NCBI GenBank assembly: GCA_017618015.1 | Contig: JAFZVC010000026.1 | Location: forward strand, 283,133 to 347,132 | Length of the DNA: 64,000 bases | From: Spirochaetaceae bacterium | GTDB taxonomy: Bacteria; Spirochaetota; Spirochaetia; Treponematales; Treponemataceae | Direction: 5' to 3' | Shown here: positions 18,474 through 27,188 of the stretch, piece by piece | Layout of the letters: each line of letters opens with the position of its first letter | Position numbering within the stretch: position 1 is the first letter of the stretch | Translations under genes and position numbers: made by a program | Notes under the pieces: model-generated | The model's database searches: none | Seen by the model: the letters and a program-made list of their open reading frames with translations, nothing else | What the model was told of the DNA's origin: nothing

Positions 18474-19121
18474 TCACTCGCTTTTGATATATACAGCAGG
18501 CATAAGATAAATAGCGTTCACATCAACATTCAAAACGTATTGGCGATAATAGTCCACATCAGGATACGCTTGTTTTATCATCTCATTGGAGCTTAAAGTC
18601 TCGTCATATGCGCCAGTATAAAGAATCTTGCCGTTCTTTCCCATAACAAGATATTGCTTGTCTGTTTTGTTAAGTGCTGTGGAAGCGTATTTGTCAGCAT
18701 CGTCCTGATTAATCGTAATAAGTGCGTCGGTCGTTTTACCTGCTTTGTCTTCGTATATAATCTGATATACAGCTTTTTCGAACTTTAGCGAGCCCGGTAT
18801 GCAGAAAGAAGAATACCCTGCATACTTCTTTTTTGACGAGCTTGATGAAACAACATCCGCGGGGTCAACCGTCCAGCTCATTCCGTTCGTAGTGTTTTTC
18901 AAAGTCACTGTTTGTATGCGATTATCACCCGAAGAGATTTCGGCAAAAATAGATAGCTTTACAGTCGGAGCTGCGTTTTTGGAAGAATAATCATAGACAA
19001 GCTGATGATGTACTGTAGATATTTTTATATTGACATCTGAACAGGAAAATGAAAAAAGAAGAAGGTACGCAAAGAAACACAATCTTACAATATTCTTTCT
19101 CAATTGTGTCCAGCCCCTCAC
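18474..19121 (-). CDS. Hypothetical lipoprotein
   Basis: I do not recognise a domain. A basic N-terminus and hydrophobic stretch end in lipobox FSFSC (Cys ~27), so it is probably membrane-anchored outside the cytoplasm. The rest is beta-rich and polar, with a Ser/Lys-rich patch (VVSSSSSKKKYAGY). The GTG start overlaps the previous stop by one base (TAGTG). A TTG six codons later (19103) with GAGGGG about 10 nt upstream is an equally good start and gives a shorter signal peptide. It lies between a GHKL-like protein and trmB. Confidence 0.6.
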   Translation of the reverse strand: MRGWTQLRKNIVRLCFFAYLLLFSFSCSDVNIKISTVHHQLVYDYSSKNAAPTVKLSIFAEISSGDNRIQTVTLKNTTNGMSWTVDPADVVSSSSSKKKYAGYSSFCIPGSLKFEKAVYQIIYEDKAGKTTDALITINQDDADKYASTALNKTDKQYLVMGKNGKILYTGAYDETLSSNEMIKQAYPDVDYYRQYVLNVDVNAIYLMPAVYIKSE

Positions 19122-20284
19122 TAGAAATTGAAAGTAAGATTTATAACCGTAAGATCGCTCGAAGTGAACTGATTTACAAGAGATTCGAACTTAACGTTGA
19201 CTTTTTTACAAGCTTCATCAAGATACGAAAGATAATAGAGTCCAAGATCAGTTCCTTCCTGTCCTTCCGGAAGCTCGCGGTAGAAGTCGATAAGAGACTT
19301 TTTGCCAGTGTCTGCGGACTTTTTCTCTTGTATGTTCTCTTTGAACTCCTGGAATTCATCGTCTTTGTTGTAAAGCGTAATCTGAAGCCTTCCCTGCTTA
19401 CCAATAGAAAGCGAGCCTCCGCCCAGTTTCCACGCGATAAACACGAGCTCATGGTTGCGCTCAAGCTCTGCGATAATCTTTTGGCGGATTTCCGGGTCGT
19501 ACAGAACCATGTCACTCTGCTCGATACCGCGGTACAGCTTTCTTGCGACTTTGCGCATATTCGCGTTCTCGCAGTTCAAAGCAAGCTCCATAACCATGAG
19601 CGAAATATACTCGGCTATCTTGCTCTTCTCCATGTACTGTGTGAGCAAAGCCCTTATACCGCCGATCATCTCTGGGAATCCAGGCTTTTTGAAGAATTTG
19701 ACAATGATATACCAGTTAAAAAGAGAAAGCTTGTTAAGGAGTTTTTCCGTCATAAGAAGATATACATTTTTTTCTTCTGCGGAAAGCTGTTCATTGTTTA
19801 TAATAGTTTCATAAATTGGTTTAAGAATCTCGTCACGCGCTTCGTTTATTATGTGTTCGCTGTTAGCCATACGTGTACGAAGCACATTGTCTGTCATCTC
19901 CGTCTTTTCGTCCAAAAGCTGAGACGGATTTGCGCGGTTATGTTTATGAACACAATCGGCAGCAAGCAGGACTGCTCTTACTTCCCTGTCGAACTGTTTA
20001 TAAAGGATTGAATATACAACGAGTTTTGAAAGATCCATTATCTCCTGGCGGGAAGAAACAAACTCTGGCATAGAAATTTCTATTTTAGAGACATAATCCA
20101 GAAGAATAAGGCTCTGTAATGATAATGGAGCAAATGATGTAAATGAAATTCCGCTCTCATCAACATTATCAGCTAAACGAAACCTGACTAACTTTTTGTT
20201 ATGGCTAATAAAGTGAGATATACCGGATTCAGTAAGAACGACACGTAGCGGCAAATCCAACATAAGTTTCTTTTCTGCTGACAT
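19121..20284 (-). CDS. Conserved protein with degenerate GHKL/HATPase-like C-terminal domain
   Basis: No confident family assignment. The C-terminal ~180 residues look like a worn histidine-kinase-type ATPase fold. MELALNCENANMRK resembles an N box (E-L-x-x-N-A), ITLYNKDDEFQ sits where the D-x-G box should be but lacks D-x-G-x-G, and GTDLGLYYLSYL with a trailing beta hairpin resembles the G-x-G-L box. The ~200-residue helical N-terminal part has no recognised domain, and there is no His dimerisation box. It could be a scaffold, an anti-sigma-type switch or a sensor partner. It heads the operon with the lipoprotein and trmB. Confidence 0.5.
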   Translation of the reverse strand: MSAEKKLMLDLPLRVVLTESGISHFISHNKKLVRFRLADNVDESGISFTSFAPLSLQSLILLDYVSKIEISMPEFVSSRQEIMDLSKLVVYSILYKQFDREVRAVLLAADCVHKHNRANPSQLLDEKTEMTDNVLRTRMANSEHIINEARDEILKPIYETIINNEQLSAEEKNVYLLMTEKLLNKLSLFNWYIIVKFFKKPGFPEMIGGIRALLTQYMEKSKIAEYISLMVMELALNCENANMRKVARKLYRGIEQSDMVLYDPEIRQKIIAELERNHELVFIAWKLGGGSLSIGKQGRLQITLYNKDDEFQEFKENIQEKKSADTGKKSLIDFYRELPEGQEGTDLGLYYLSYLDEACKKVNVKFESLVNQFTSSDLTVINLTFNF

Positions 20285-20428
20285 GCTAAAAAAACTCCAT
20301 CTATAAAAAAACTTTTAATAATCTAATGTGATTTCTCCCACAATTTTATTATAAGTAAAATTAAAAAAAAATCAATTACAAAAATACAAATAGTGTCGTT
20401 TAAAAAATCGGTAATCTCCTGCAAATCC

Positions 20429-20457
20429 TTTACTTCGATAAAAATTTATAGTATTAT
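20429..20457 (+). promoter_or_regulatory. rex promoter (near-leaderless)
   Basis: TTTACT (20429-20434), a 17-bp spacer and TATTAT (20452-20457) are followed by 8 nt and the ATG, predicting a 2-nt leader. No Shine-Dalgarno sequence and no obvious Rex operator (TTGTGA-type palindrome) are seen. Confidence 0.55.
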
Positions 20458-20465
20458 ACGCAAAT

Positions 20466-21092
20466 ATGACACGACAAAAAATACCGGCGGCACCATCCAT
20501 AAGAAGGCTCCCGTCTTACTTACATATAATTCGTCAAGCCGAAGCTGAAGGCGATGAATTTATTTCTGGAACGTTAATTGCTAATGAGCTACATCTTGAA
20601 CCGATTCAAGTTCGGAAGGACCTTGCCATAACAGGCATTGTCGGAAAACCAAAGCGCGGCTACCCTGTCGTCCCGCTTATTGCGGCAATAGAGCATTTCC
20701 TCGCATGGGACAGTAAGAAAAATGCTGTCATAATCGGAGCAGGAAACCTTGCCACTGCCCTAACTGGTTATCAGCAATTTCAAGCTCACGGACTAAACTT
20801 CGTAGGAGCATTTGATACTTCAGCTGATAAAATCGGTAAGAGTATTCATGGTGTTCCCGTTTTTCATATAGACACTCTTAAAGAGCAGACAAAAAAGCTC
20901 GGAGCGACTATAGCCGTTCTTACCGTTCCATCAGAATATGCGCAGGAAAGCGCAGACCGCGTCGTAGAAGCCGGGATAAAGGCTATATGGAATTTCACAA
21001 ACCGTAAGCTTAAATTGCCTGATGACGTTGTTTGCCAAAGAGAAGACCTTACTTCAGGCTACGCGATGCTTTGCGTTATGATTGGAGAATAA
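20466..21092 (+). CDS. rex: Redox-sensing transcriptional repressor Rex
   Basis: Rex senses the NADH/NAD+ ratio and releases operators of fermentation and hydrogenase genes when NADH rises. An N-terminal winged helix (RRLPSYLHIIRQ... VRKDLAITGI) precedes the Rossmann fold with VIIGAGNLATAL, and the C-terminal swapped helix is present. At 208 aa it is full length; SIRRLPSYL matches the family Rx2xYL start. No Rex site was recognised in this window, including upstream of rex itself. It is followed by a methyltransferase gene after 7 bp. Confidence 0.93.
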   Translation: MTRQKIPAAPSIRRLPSYLHIIRQAEAEGDEFISGTLIANELHLEPIQVRKDLAITGIVGKPKRGYPVVPLIAAIEHFLAWDSKKNAVIIGAGNLATALTGYQQFQAHGLNFVGAFDTSADKIGKSIHGVPVFHIDTLKEQTKKLGATIAVLTVPSEYAQESADRVVEAGIKAIWNFTNRKLKLPDDVVCQREDLTSGYAMLCVMIGE

Positions 21093-21099
21093 CCGTACC

Positions 21100-22191
21100 A
21101 TGCAGCAAAACAAAACGGAGTATCAGGCGGAGCTGCTTGCGAACCGTCTTTCCAAGCGTTATAAGCACCTTAAAAAGTGGGCAAAGCGCACCGGTGTTTT
21201 TTGCTTCCGCCTTTATGACCGCGACATTCCTGAAATTCCGCTTGCAATTGATCTATATGAAGAAGAACCATACCCAGATGGTAGTGGAAGCAGATTCTTC
21301 GCACGAGTGGCTCTATACGAACGCCCTTACGAGAAGCAAGAGGCGGAAGAGGAAGCCTGGCTTGATGCGATGGAGACTTCTGTCGCCACAGTGCTTGGCA
21401 TCCCAAAGGAAGCGATAATAACAAAGGTTCGTAAGCGTCAGAGCGGAGACAGCCAATACGAAAAAGACAGCGGTAAAACTTTGTCTTTTATAACACGGGA
21501 ACAAGGGCTTCGCTTCAAAGTTAATCTAAGCGATTACATCGATACAGGGCTTTTCTTCGACCACAGGCCGCTTCGCCTTAAAGTACGCGAAGAATCAGCA
21601 GGCAAACACATTCTGAACCTTTATTGCTACACAGGGGCATTTTCTGTTTATGCCGCCGCCGGAGACGCACTTCATATAGATTCTGTGGATCTTTCGGGTC
21701 GTTATTTGAGCTGGGCAGAAGAAAACATGCATCTTAACGGCTTTACGGACAAAAAAAAGTACCGCTTCATTGAAAGTGACGTAAAGACATTTTTGGAAAA
21801 GGCGGCTCCGGCGGCGGAAAAACGCGACGCGCCCGGTAAAGCTTCGGGCAACAACAACACCGGATACGACTTAATAATACTCGATCCCCCGACTTTCTCG
21901 AACTCAAAGAAAACCGACACGTTGCTCGACATAAACAGGGATTGGCCTTCGCTCATAGTAGCGTGCGCAGCCCTGCTCGCACCTAATGGCGTGCTTTATT
22001 TTTCAACAAATTCACGAAAACTTGCGTTCGACGAGAAAAAGCTTCCAGAAGGTTTGCTTTCAGAGGATATAAGCAGCTCGACTATCCCGGAAGACTTTAG
22101 GAACGAGCGTATTCACAGAGTTTGGAAGATACGGAAACCCGCTACTCGACGTTGCGAGCTTGTTCACGGATATTTTCCAGAGCATCCTTAG
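21100..22191 (+). CDS. Class I SAM-dependent rRNA methyltransferase (RlmI/RlmK-like)
   Basis: The C-terminal half is a Rossmann methyltransferase: ILNLYCYTGAFSVYAA (SAM loop), VDLSGRYLSWAEENM and LIILDPPTFSNSKK (DPPxF motif of 23S rRNA m5C/m7G enzymes). The N-terminal half, ending in DTGLFFDHRPLR, matches the region before the catalytic domain of RlmKL/RlmI. It probably modifies a base of 23S rRNA. The ATG at 21100 was preferred, with GGAG upstream in the rex tail; a TTG at 21082 would overlap rex. Its last 50 bp overlap convergent yicC, an unusually long antisense tail overlap. Confidence 0.82.
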   Translation: MQQNKTEYQAELLANRLSKRYKHLKKWAKRTGVFCFRLYDRDIPEIPLAIDLYEEEPYPDGSGSRFFARVALYERPYEKQEAEEEAWLDAMETSVATVLGIPKEAIITKVRKRQSGDSQYEKDSGKTLSFITREQGLRFKVNLSDYIDTGLFFDHRPLRLKVREESAGKHILNLYCYTGAFSVYAAAGDALHIDSVDLSGRYLSWAEENMHLNGFTDKKKYRFIESDVKTFLEKAAPAAEKRDAPGKASGNNNTGYDLIILDPPTFSNSKKTDTLLDINRDWPSLIVACAALLAPNGVLYFSTNSRKLAFDEKKLPEGLLSEDISSSTIPEDFRNERIHRVWKIRKPATRRCELVHGYFPEHP

Positions 22192-23011
22192 CGGCTATTA
22201 CAGCACGCCCTACTTCAATAAACTGATTTTTTGAACCTATCGTGTTTATCTCTCTGTTAAGTTCCTGACAGATAAAATCGATTTTCTTTCCAGGAGCAGG
22301 ATTGTTTTCCATTTCAGCTTTAAGAGCGTCGATATGGCTCTGAAGCCGGACAACTTCTTCATTTATCGTATATTTAACAAGGAGCGCTGCCGTTTCTGTC
22401 ATTACACGCTGCTCGTCTACTTCATCGCCAAGGACTTCTTTGAACCGTTTCAGTATATTCTCGCGGAAAAGCCCTTCCATCTGCGGAATCCATTCTTTGA
22501 AAAGCTTTTCGGACTCTTCAATCTTTGCTAATTTCTCAAGAAGGTCTTTCTTCAGATTGGCACCTTCTCTGTCGCGGTCAGCTGTAAATTCCATGAGCGC
22601 GTCGCTGAACACAGGCTCTATTATAGCCCAGTAGCGTTCAGGATCATTGTCTTTTTGAATAGAGAGAACGCCTTCCTGCGCAACAATCAGCTGAAGCGGA
22701 ATTTGCTGAGCGCCAAGACCGCAAGCTGAAGCAATCTTTTCAATTGCCTTTTTATACGCTTTCGCGGCGTTTTCATCAGCTTCGACAGTGACAGCTCCGT
22801 TTTTCTCGCGGAGTCGTATCGTCAGGTCAACTTTTCCACGTAAGATGGAGCTGCTGCATTTTTCACGGATTCTATTCTCAAGCCGGCCTAAAAAAGAGGG
22901 GATATTTACGGAAAGGTCTAGAAATCTTGAATTCCACGATTTTATCTCTACGGAAACGCTTACATTTTCATCAACTTTTTCTTTGTATGCATAGCCTGTC
23001 ATGCTTCTCAT
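22142..23011 (-). CDS. YicC family endoribonuclease
   Basis: This is a YicC/YloC-type protein of the RNA-degradation family shown to have endoribonuclease activity. The start MRSMTGYAYKE and IKSWNSRFLDLSVNIPSFL are signature stretches, and the C-terminal GKKIDFICQELNREINTIGSK is the strongly conserved DUF1732 block. Length (289 aa) is typical. AGGAGA precedes the ATG, 17 bp after the murC stop, so it is cotranscribed with murC. Its 3' end overlaps the methyltransferase on the other strand by 50 bp. Confidence 0.9.
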   Translation of the reverse strand: MRSMTGYAYKEKVDENVSVSVEIKSWNSRFLDLSVNIPSFLGRLENRIREKCSSSILRGKVDLTIRLREKNGAVTVEADENAAKAYKKAIEKIASACGLGAQQIPLQLIVAQEGVLSIQKDNDPERYWAIIEPVFSDALMEFTADRDREGANLKKDLLEKLAKIEESEKLFKEWIPQMEGLFRENILKRFKEVLGDEVDEQRVMTETAALLVKYTINEEVVRLQSHIDALKAEMENNPAPGKKIDFICQELNREINTIGSKNQFIEVGRAVIAAKDALENIREQARNVE

Positions 23012-23027
23012 GGCTTGGTTCTCCTGA

Positions 23028-24518
23028 TTATTTTGTATTCAATTTGTCAAATACTGATTTTCCGAGCTTCCAGTTATCTCCGGCGCCCATCGTTATAAAA
23101 AGATATCCTGTCTTTCCCGCCGGCAGAGGCTTCGAAAGTCTTTCAAGCACATACGGTTCGGCATCCATCACTTCTTCAAAATACTTGACGTTTTGGTGAT
23201 GCGCGCTCGTCCTTGCAAAAAGGATTTTACCGTTTACGCCGCCGGAATAGACTTCCCTAGCCGACGGGTAAATCTTGTGCAGAATAACTTCATCCGCGTC
23301 ACCGAAAGCAGAGGCGAAGTCTTCGAGCAAAGCGGCTGTACGCGTGTATGTGTGCGACATAAAATCGACGATTATAACTCTGTCCGGGTAAAATGAACGG
23401 AAGCCGTTTATTGTTGTTTTTATCGCTGTCGGATGATGACCGTAGTCGTCTATAAACACGCAGTTTCCAGCCTCGCCTATTATTTCGCTGCGCCGCTTTG
23501 CACCTTCAAATGAAAGAAGTGCGTCCTTCAGTTTGTTAAGGTCAGCTGCGCTTACAGCTTCCGCATCCTCAGTATTTCGATCGGTTTTAAGAAGCTCTAC
23601 AGAGAGCGCGATTGCGGCGGCGGCATCAAGCACCTCGTGGTGTCCTGGTATGCGCACAGCGAACTCAACATCGTATCCGTTAAGCGAAAAATACTGCTTG
23701 CCGTCTTCTATTCTGCCAAAAACGATTCCGTAATCACCGGGCGCATACTCGCCATACGGAATGAACTTTATATCTTCGCGGGAAAGCCGCGCGTTTTCCA
23801 CAGCCTCACAGGCACCCTTGTCATCTGAACAATAAATAACTGTGCCGTTTTCCGGGAGCAGACAAAGATAATCGACAAAGGCATCAAGAATATCGCCGTA
23901 TGTGGGATAATAGTCCTCGTGGTCGCTTTCAACGCTTGTAAGAACAATTTTCTGCGGGTGGAATGCCATAAAATGACGCTGATATTCGCACGTTTCCGCG
24001 ACAAAATATTTATGCCCCGCCGTAAGCGTGCATGAGCCACCGAAAGACTTCACCGCACTTCCTGCAAGGATTTGCGCCGGCAAACCGAGCGAGTTTATAA
24101 GGGTACCGGACATACCGGTTACTGTCGTTTTTCCGTGAACACCGCATATTCCAACGCTGTAAGAAGCGGCGGAGACAGCTCCTAAAGCTTCCGTATAAAG
24201 CACGCATTTGATGCCTTTTGCGCAGGCTTCTATAAGGTCTGGATTTACATCGAGCTTGTATGCTGATGAATAAACTACGATATCTGGCAGCGGCTTTCCG
24301 TTACCGCCTATGTTGTCTTTTGAAAATGGAAGGGGCGTTATGCCAAGCTTTTCCAAAATCTCATCTGTATAAAATCGTTCCTCAACATCACTGCCGGTAA
24401 TGACAGCACCCCTAGCAGCGCAAATCTCAACAAGTGCTGCCATTCCAGTGCCTTTTATTCCGACGAAATGCATACGGAAACCGTTCATGTTTTCAGGTAA
24501 AAGTAATGTATTAGACAT
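23028..24518 (-). CDS. murC: UDP-N-acetylmuramate--L-alanine ligase MurC
   Basis: MurC adds the first amino acid of the peptidoglycan stem in the cytoplasm. The N-terminal Rossmann part shows FVGIKGTGMAAL, the Mur-ligase P-loop is GVHGKTTVTGM, and the central His/Asn region is DHEDYYPTYGD. IDDYGHHPTAIK is the motif typical of MurC, and MSHTYTRTAALLEDF is the C-terminal domain. Mpl is possible but less likely, since the entry loop reads MurC-like. At 496 aa it is slightly long. No Shine-Dalgarno sequence precedes the ATG; a promoter lies close upstream. It leads a two-gene operon with yicC. Confidence 0.88.
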   Translation of the reverse strand: MSNTLLLPENMNGFRMHFVGIKGTGMAALVEICAARGAVITGSDVEERFYTDEILEKLGITPLPFSKDNIGGNGKPLPDIVVYSSAYKLDVNPDLIEACAKGIKCVLYTEALGAVSAASYSVGICGVHGKTTVTGMSGTLINSLGLPAQILAGSAVKSFGGSCTLTAGHKYFVAETCEYQRHFMAFHPQKIVLTSVESDHEDYYPTYGDILDAFVDYLCLLPENGTVIYCSDDKGACEAVENARLSREDIKFIPYGEYAPGDYGIVFGRIEDGKQYFSLNGYDVEFAVRIPGHHEVLDAAAAIALSVELLKTDRNTEDAEAVSAADLNKLKDALLSFEGAKRRSEIIGEAGNCVFIDDYGHHPTAIKTTINGFRSFYPDRVIIVDFMSHTYTRTAALLEDFASAFGDADEVILHKIYPSAREVYSGGVNGKILFARTSAHHQNVKYFEEVMDAEPYVLERLSKPLPAGKTGYLFITMGAGDNWKLGKSVFDKLNTK

Positions 24519-24527
24519 GATACAGAT

Positions 24528-24556
24528 ATTTTAGCGGAAAGAATAAGTCTTTTCAA
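24528..24556 (-). promoter_or_regulatory. murC promoter (near-leaderless)
   Basis: TTGAAA (24556-24551), a 17-bp spacer and TAAAAT (24533-24528) are followed by 9 nt and the murC ATG, giving a predicted 3-nt leader. Hexamer matches are 5/6 each. Confidence 0.65.
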
Positions 24557-24580
24557 CGGCAAGCATGATGACGCAGGCAT

Positions 24581-24615
24581 AAAAAAAACCGGCTACAAAA
24601 AGCTGTAACCGGTTT
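24581..24615 (-). terminator. Rho-independent terminator of the TPR lipoprotein gene
   Basis: The stem AAACCGG/CCGGTTT with an inner TAC/GTA pairing spans 24586-24615, and eight A residues at 24581-24588 give a U8 tail on the minus transcript. It follows the lipoprotein stop by ~27 bp and separates it from murC. Confidence 0.85.
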
Positions 24616-24641
24616 CGTTGAGTTCCAAGAACTATTGTTTA

Positions 24642-25643
24642 TTAGTTCTTGCGAATCTCATTCTGATGTTCAAGCTTCTTTGCGCTTGCAAGCTCTGACT
24701 CAAGGTCTGAAAGAGCTCTTATAGCGCGAGAATCATGGAATACATCGCAGATTTCCTGCATAAGCTCAATAGCTCCCTCAAGGTCACCTAAAGCTTCGCG
24801 AAGAAGAGCTGCATTATAACCGGCTTCGAGGTATCCGCGTCTTACATAGATTTCCTCATATTTCTGACAAGCGAATTCGATGTTTCCAGCTTTTACCATT
24901 TCATCAGCATAAGCCATGTCCGGGTCATCCATTGAATCTGAAAGCAGTGAGAGTGTCTTTTTAACCGTGTATGGCTGAATCTGTCTCATGATTGTCTCTG
25001 CAATCTCCATGAACGGTTTGCGTCCCATGTCGTATACAGACTCTACAGCTTCAATTTCCTCATGCTCATAAGAATCTTTCTCAACCGGGATTGTCTTTAT
25101 AGAGATAACCCTGTTAGTTGCTGTATCAACAATCTGATACATCAGCTCAACATACAGATGACGATAATAGTATGTAATCATCATCCTGCCTTGTGCATAG
25201 TTACGCTCGCGAATAACGCTTTCAATAGACGTTTCGAATTTTGTGATTGCACCTGTAAGATAAACATCACAGCGTGGTTTCTTTCCGAGTGAAATTGCAT
25301 TTGAAACTGTTGTTGAGTCTACGAGATCAAGATATTTTGAGTTAACAAGTCCTTCCTGCAAAGTCGTTGTGAGCAAGTGTGTAAGCTGGCGTCTGTCCTC
25401 ATCATCCTGGTCGTAATACCAGTCATGCATACCAAGATATTCCATAACGTCAATAACAGCCTGGGAAACACCACCCATAGCGGATGTGGATTTGGCCTGG
25501 AACGGAAGGATACCTACAGATTTTGCGCCGTTAAGATCAAGTTCGGCAGGTCTTTCGACTTCAACCGTGACTGTTGTAGCACAACCAGTAAGGCTCAATG
25601 CCAAAACCAGTACAACAATGAGTAAAAAGATACTCTTCTTCAT
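24642..25643 (-). CDS. Lipoprotein with CsgG-like N-domain and TPR-like C-terminus
   Basis: The signal MKKSIFLLIVVLVLALSLTGC ends in a lipobox (Cys 21). The following ~190 residues (AKSVGILPFQAKS, repeated hydrophobic beta strands, CDVYLTGAITKFETS) resemble the assembly fold of CsgG/LpoB/TolB-like lipoproteins, which collect around envelope machines. From about residue 245, AYADEMVKAGNIEFACQKYEEIY and EAGYNAALLREALGDLEGAIELM look like two TPR units. It is probably a periplasm-facing scaffold; the exact role is unknown. AAGGAG precedes the ATG, and a terminator makes it monocistronic. Confidence 0.7.
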   Translation of the reverse strand: MKKSIFLLIVVLVLALSLTGCATTVTVEVERPAELDLNGAKSVGILPFQAKSTSAMGGVSQAVIDVMEYLGMHDWYYDQDDEDRRQLTHLLTTTLQEGLVNSKYLDLVDSTTVSNAISLGKKPRCDVYLTGAITKFETSIESVIRERNYAQGRMMITYYYRHLYVELMYQIVDTATNRVISIKTIPVEKDSYEHEEIEAVESVYDMGRKPFMEIAETIMRQIQPYTVKKTLSLLSDSMDDPDMAYADEMVKAGNIEFACQKYEEIYVRRGYLEAGYNAALLREALGDLEGAIELMQEICDVFHDSRAIRALSDLESELASAKKLEHQNEIRKN

Positions 25644-25723
25644 AAATAGATTACTCCTTAAGTAAAACTGTAAATAAATGAGAAACTCTCTTAATAGGTT
25701 ATTATATCACGAAAAAGAGGTAA

Positions 25724-25757
25724 AATCAACAACCCAACCATACTGGGATTGTTGATT
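25724..25757. promoter_or_regulatory. Inverted repeat in the divergent lipoprotein/folC region
   Basis: AATCAACAA-CCCA and TGGG-A-TTGTTGATT are 13-14 base arms around a short loop, with a single-base bulge. It overlaps the presumed -35 region of folC and lies between two divergent genes, so an operator is the simplest reading. No U-tract supports a terminator. Confidence 0.45.
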
Positions 25758-25777
25758 CTACAATGAAGATATATAAT
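25749..25777 (+). promoter_or_regulatory. folC promoter (leaderless layout)
   Basis: A perfect TATAAT (25772-25777) ends 7 nt before the ATG, with weak TTGTTG 17 bp upstream (25749-25754). Predicted +1 is one base before or at the start codon. No Shine-Dalgarno sequence is present. Confidence 0.6.
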
Positions 25778-25784
25778 AGATTAC

Positions 25785-27188
25785 ATGGAAAATAATAATG
25801 TTTCAAAAATTCTTTCTGACTGGCTCGATTCATATTTGAATTTTGAACGGTTGCCTAAAAAAAATATATTCTGGCTCGATACAATTGAGTTTTTATGTAA
25901 CAGGCTCAACAATCCGCAAAACTCATATAAATCAATTCATATAGCCGGTTCAAAAGGGAAAGGTTCTGTCTCTGCATTCGTGTCGTCTATTATCCGGGAG
26001 GCAGGTTTTTCCTGCGGTCTTTACACTTCTCCGCACATTCAGCACCTTATTGAACGCATAACGGAAGCTGGAAAGTTTTTCCCGGAGAAAGTTTATGATG
26101 ATGCTTTCCACGAGATGGTTCCGCGCGTTGAGTCAATTATTCCAGAACAACTTCCGAACGAACGTGAGATTACGTGGTTCGAACTTATTACGCTTTACAG
26201 CTTTTTATGCTTCAAAAATGCCGGATGCACATGGGCAGTATTCGAGACAGGACTTGGTGGCAGGCTTGACGCAACGAACATTATAAAACCTGAAATGTGC
26301 ATAATAACGCCAATCGAACTTGAGCATACTGAGTATTTGGGAAACACTATTCCGCTTATCGCCGCAGAAAAAGCTGGCATCATCAAAAAAGACACGCCAG
26401 TCTTTGTGTCGCGTCAAAAAAGAGAGGCGCTTGAAGTTTTCAAAACAAAGGCAGCACAGATGAACGCGCCGCTTTATTACTTCGATGATTTTGTGCGTAG
26501 TTTGGAATATGATCTTCCTGTCTACAAAAAAAACAACTGTGACACCATGAAAGTACGGATTGATTGCGGCAGTTTGTTCTCTCGCCCCTTGGAGACAAAA
26601 CTCTGTCTTATTGGAAAAGTACAGGCAGAAAACGCGTCACTCGCCGCCGCAGCCGTAAAACACATAATGCCCGATATTTCAGAGGAAGTTATTGAGCGTG
26701 GCCTTTCAAAAGCCGAGCTTCCAGGACGGTTTGAAATAACAAATAATCCGTACGGTACGAATAAAATGGTCCTTGACGGAGCGCATACATCTAACAGTCT
26801 TTGTGGCACGATAGAGACATTCAAAAAGACTTTCGGCAATGGAAATCTTCTGTTCGCATGCGCGGAAGACAAGGACATGAACGCGTTGGTTCACGTAATT
26901 CTTGATGCAGACTGTCCGTTCCATAAGGTTTTCCTTACGCGCCCTGGTGAACTTAAAAAATCTGATTTGGGCCGGCTTTCCGAGTATTTCTTTGACTATC
27001 TTTCTACAAGAGACGATTTGAAGGATAAGATTTGCTGTATTGTCGAGGCGGATTATAAAAAAGCAATTGAAAACGCGATGAGGGAAGCCGGAGAAAGCGG
27101 AGAACAGCTTCTTGTAACGGGATCTTTTTATCTTGTAAGTGAAGTTAAACAAACGCTGAGCGCTTTTTTATCCAACAAAGATGAATGA
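25785..27188 (+). CDS. folC: Bifunctional folylpolyglutamate/dihydrofolate synthase FolC
   Basis: FolC adds glutamate to dihydropteroate and to reduced folates. The ATP loop is IHIAGSKGKGSVSAF, followed by LYTSPHIQHLIERI, the VFETGLGGRLDATN motif, TPIELEHTEYLG and the Mur-ligase-like C-terminal domain with LDGAHTSNS. Length (467 aa) fits. The last 61 bp overlap the convergent pseudouridine synthase gene, so the two transcripts are antisense at their tails. The gene stands alone on its strand, and its start follows a TATAAT by 7 nt. Confidence 0.92.
   Translation: MENNNVSKILSDWLDSYLNFERLPKKNIFWLDTIEFLCNRLNNPQNSYKSIHIAGSKGKGSVSAFVSSIIREAGFSCGLYTSPHIQHLIERITEAGKFFPEKVYDDAFHEMVPRVESIIPEQLPNEREITWFELITLYSFLCFKNAGCTWAVFETGLGGRLDATNIIKPEMCIITPIELEHTEYLGNTIPLIAAEKAGIIKKDTPVFVSRQKREALEVFKTKAAQMNAPLYYFDDFVRSLEYDLPVYKKNNCDTMKVRIDCGSLFSRPLETKLCLIGKVQAENASLAAAAVKHIMPDISEEVIERGLSKAELPGRFEITNNPYGTNKMVLDGAHTSNSLCGTIETFKKTFGNGNLLFACAEDKDMNALVHVILDADCPFHKVFLTRPGELKKSDLGRLSEYFFDYLSTRDDLKDKICCIVEADYKKAIENAMREAGESGEQLLVTGSFYLVSEVKQTLSAFLSNKDE

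Noticed and set aside
20285..20465. Rex autoregulatory operator upstream of rex
   Set aside because: No TTGTGA-type palindrome was found in this spacer, and none was recognised upstream of hydE-containing or other genes here.
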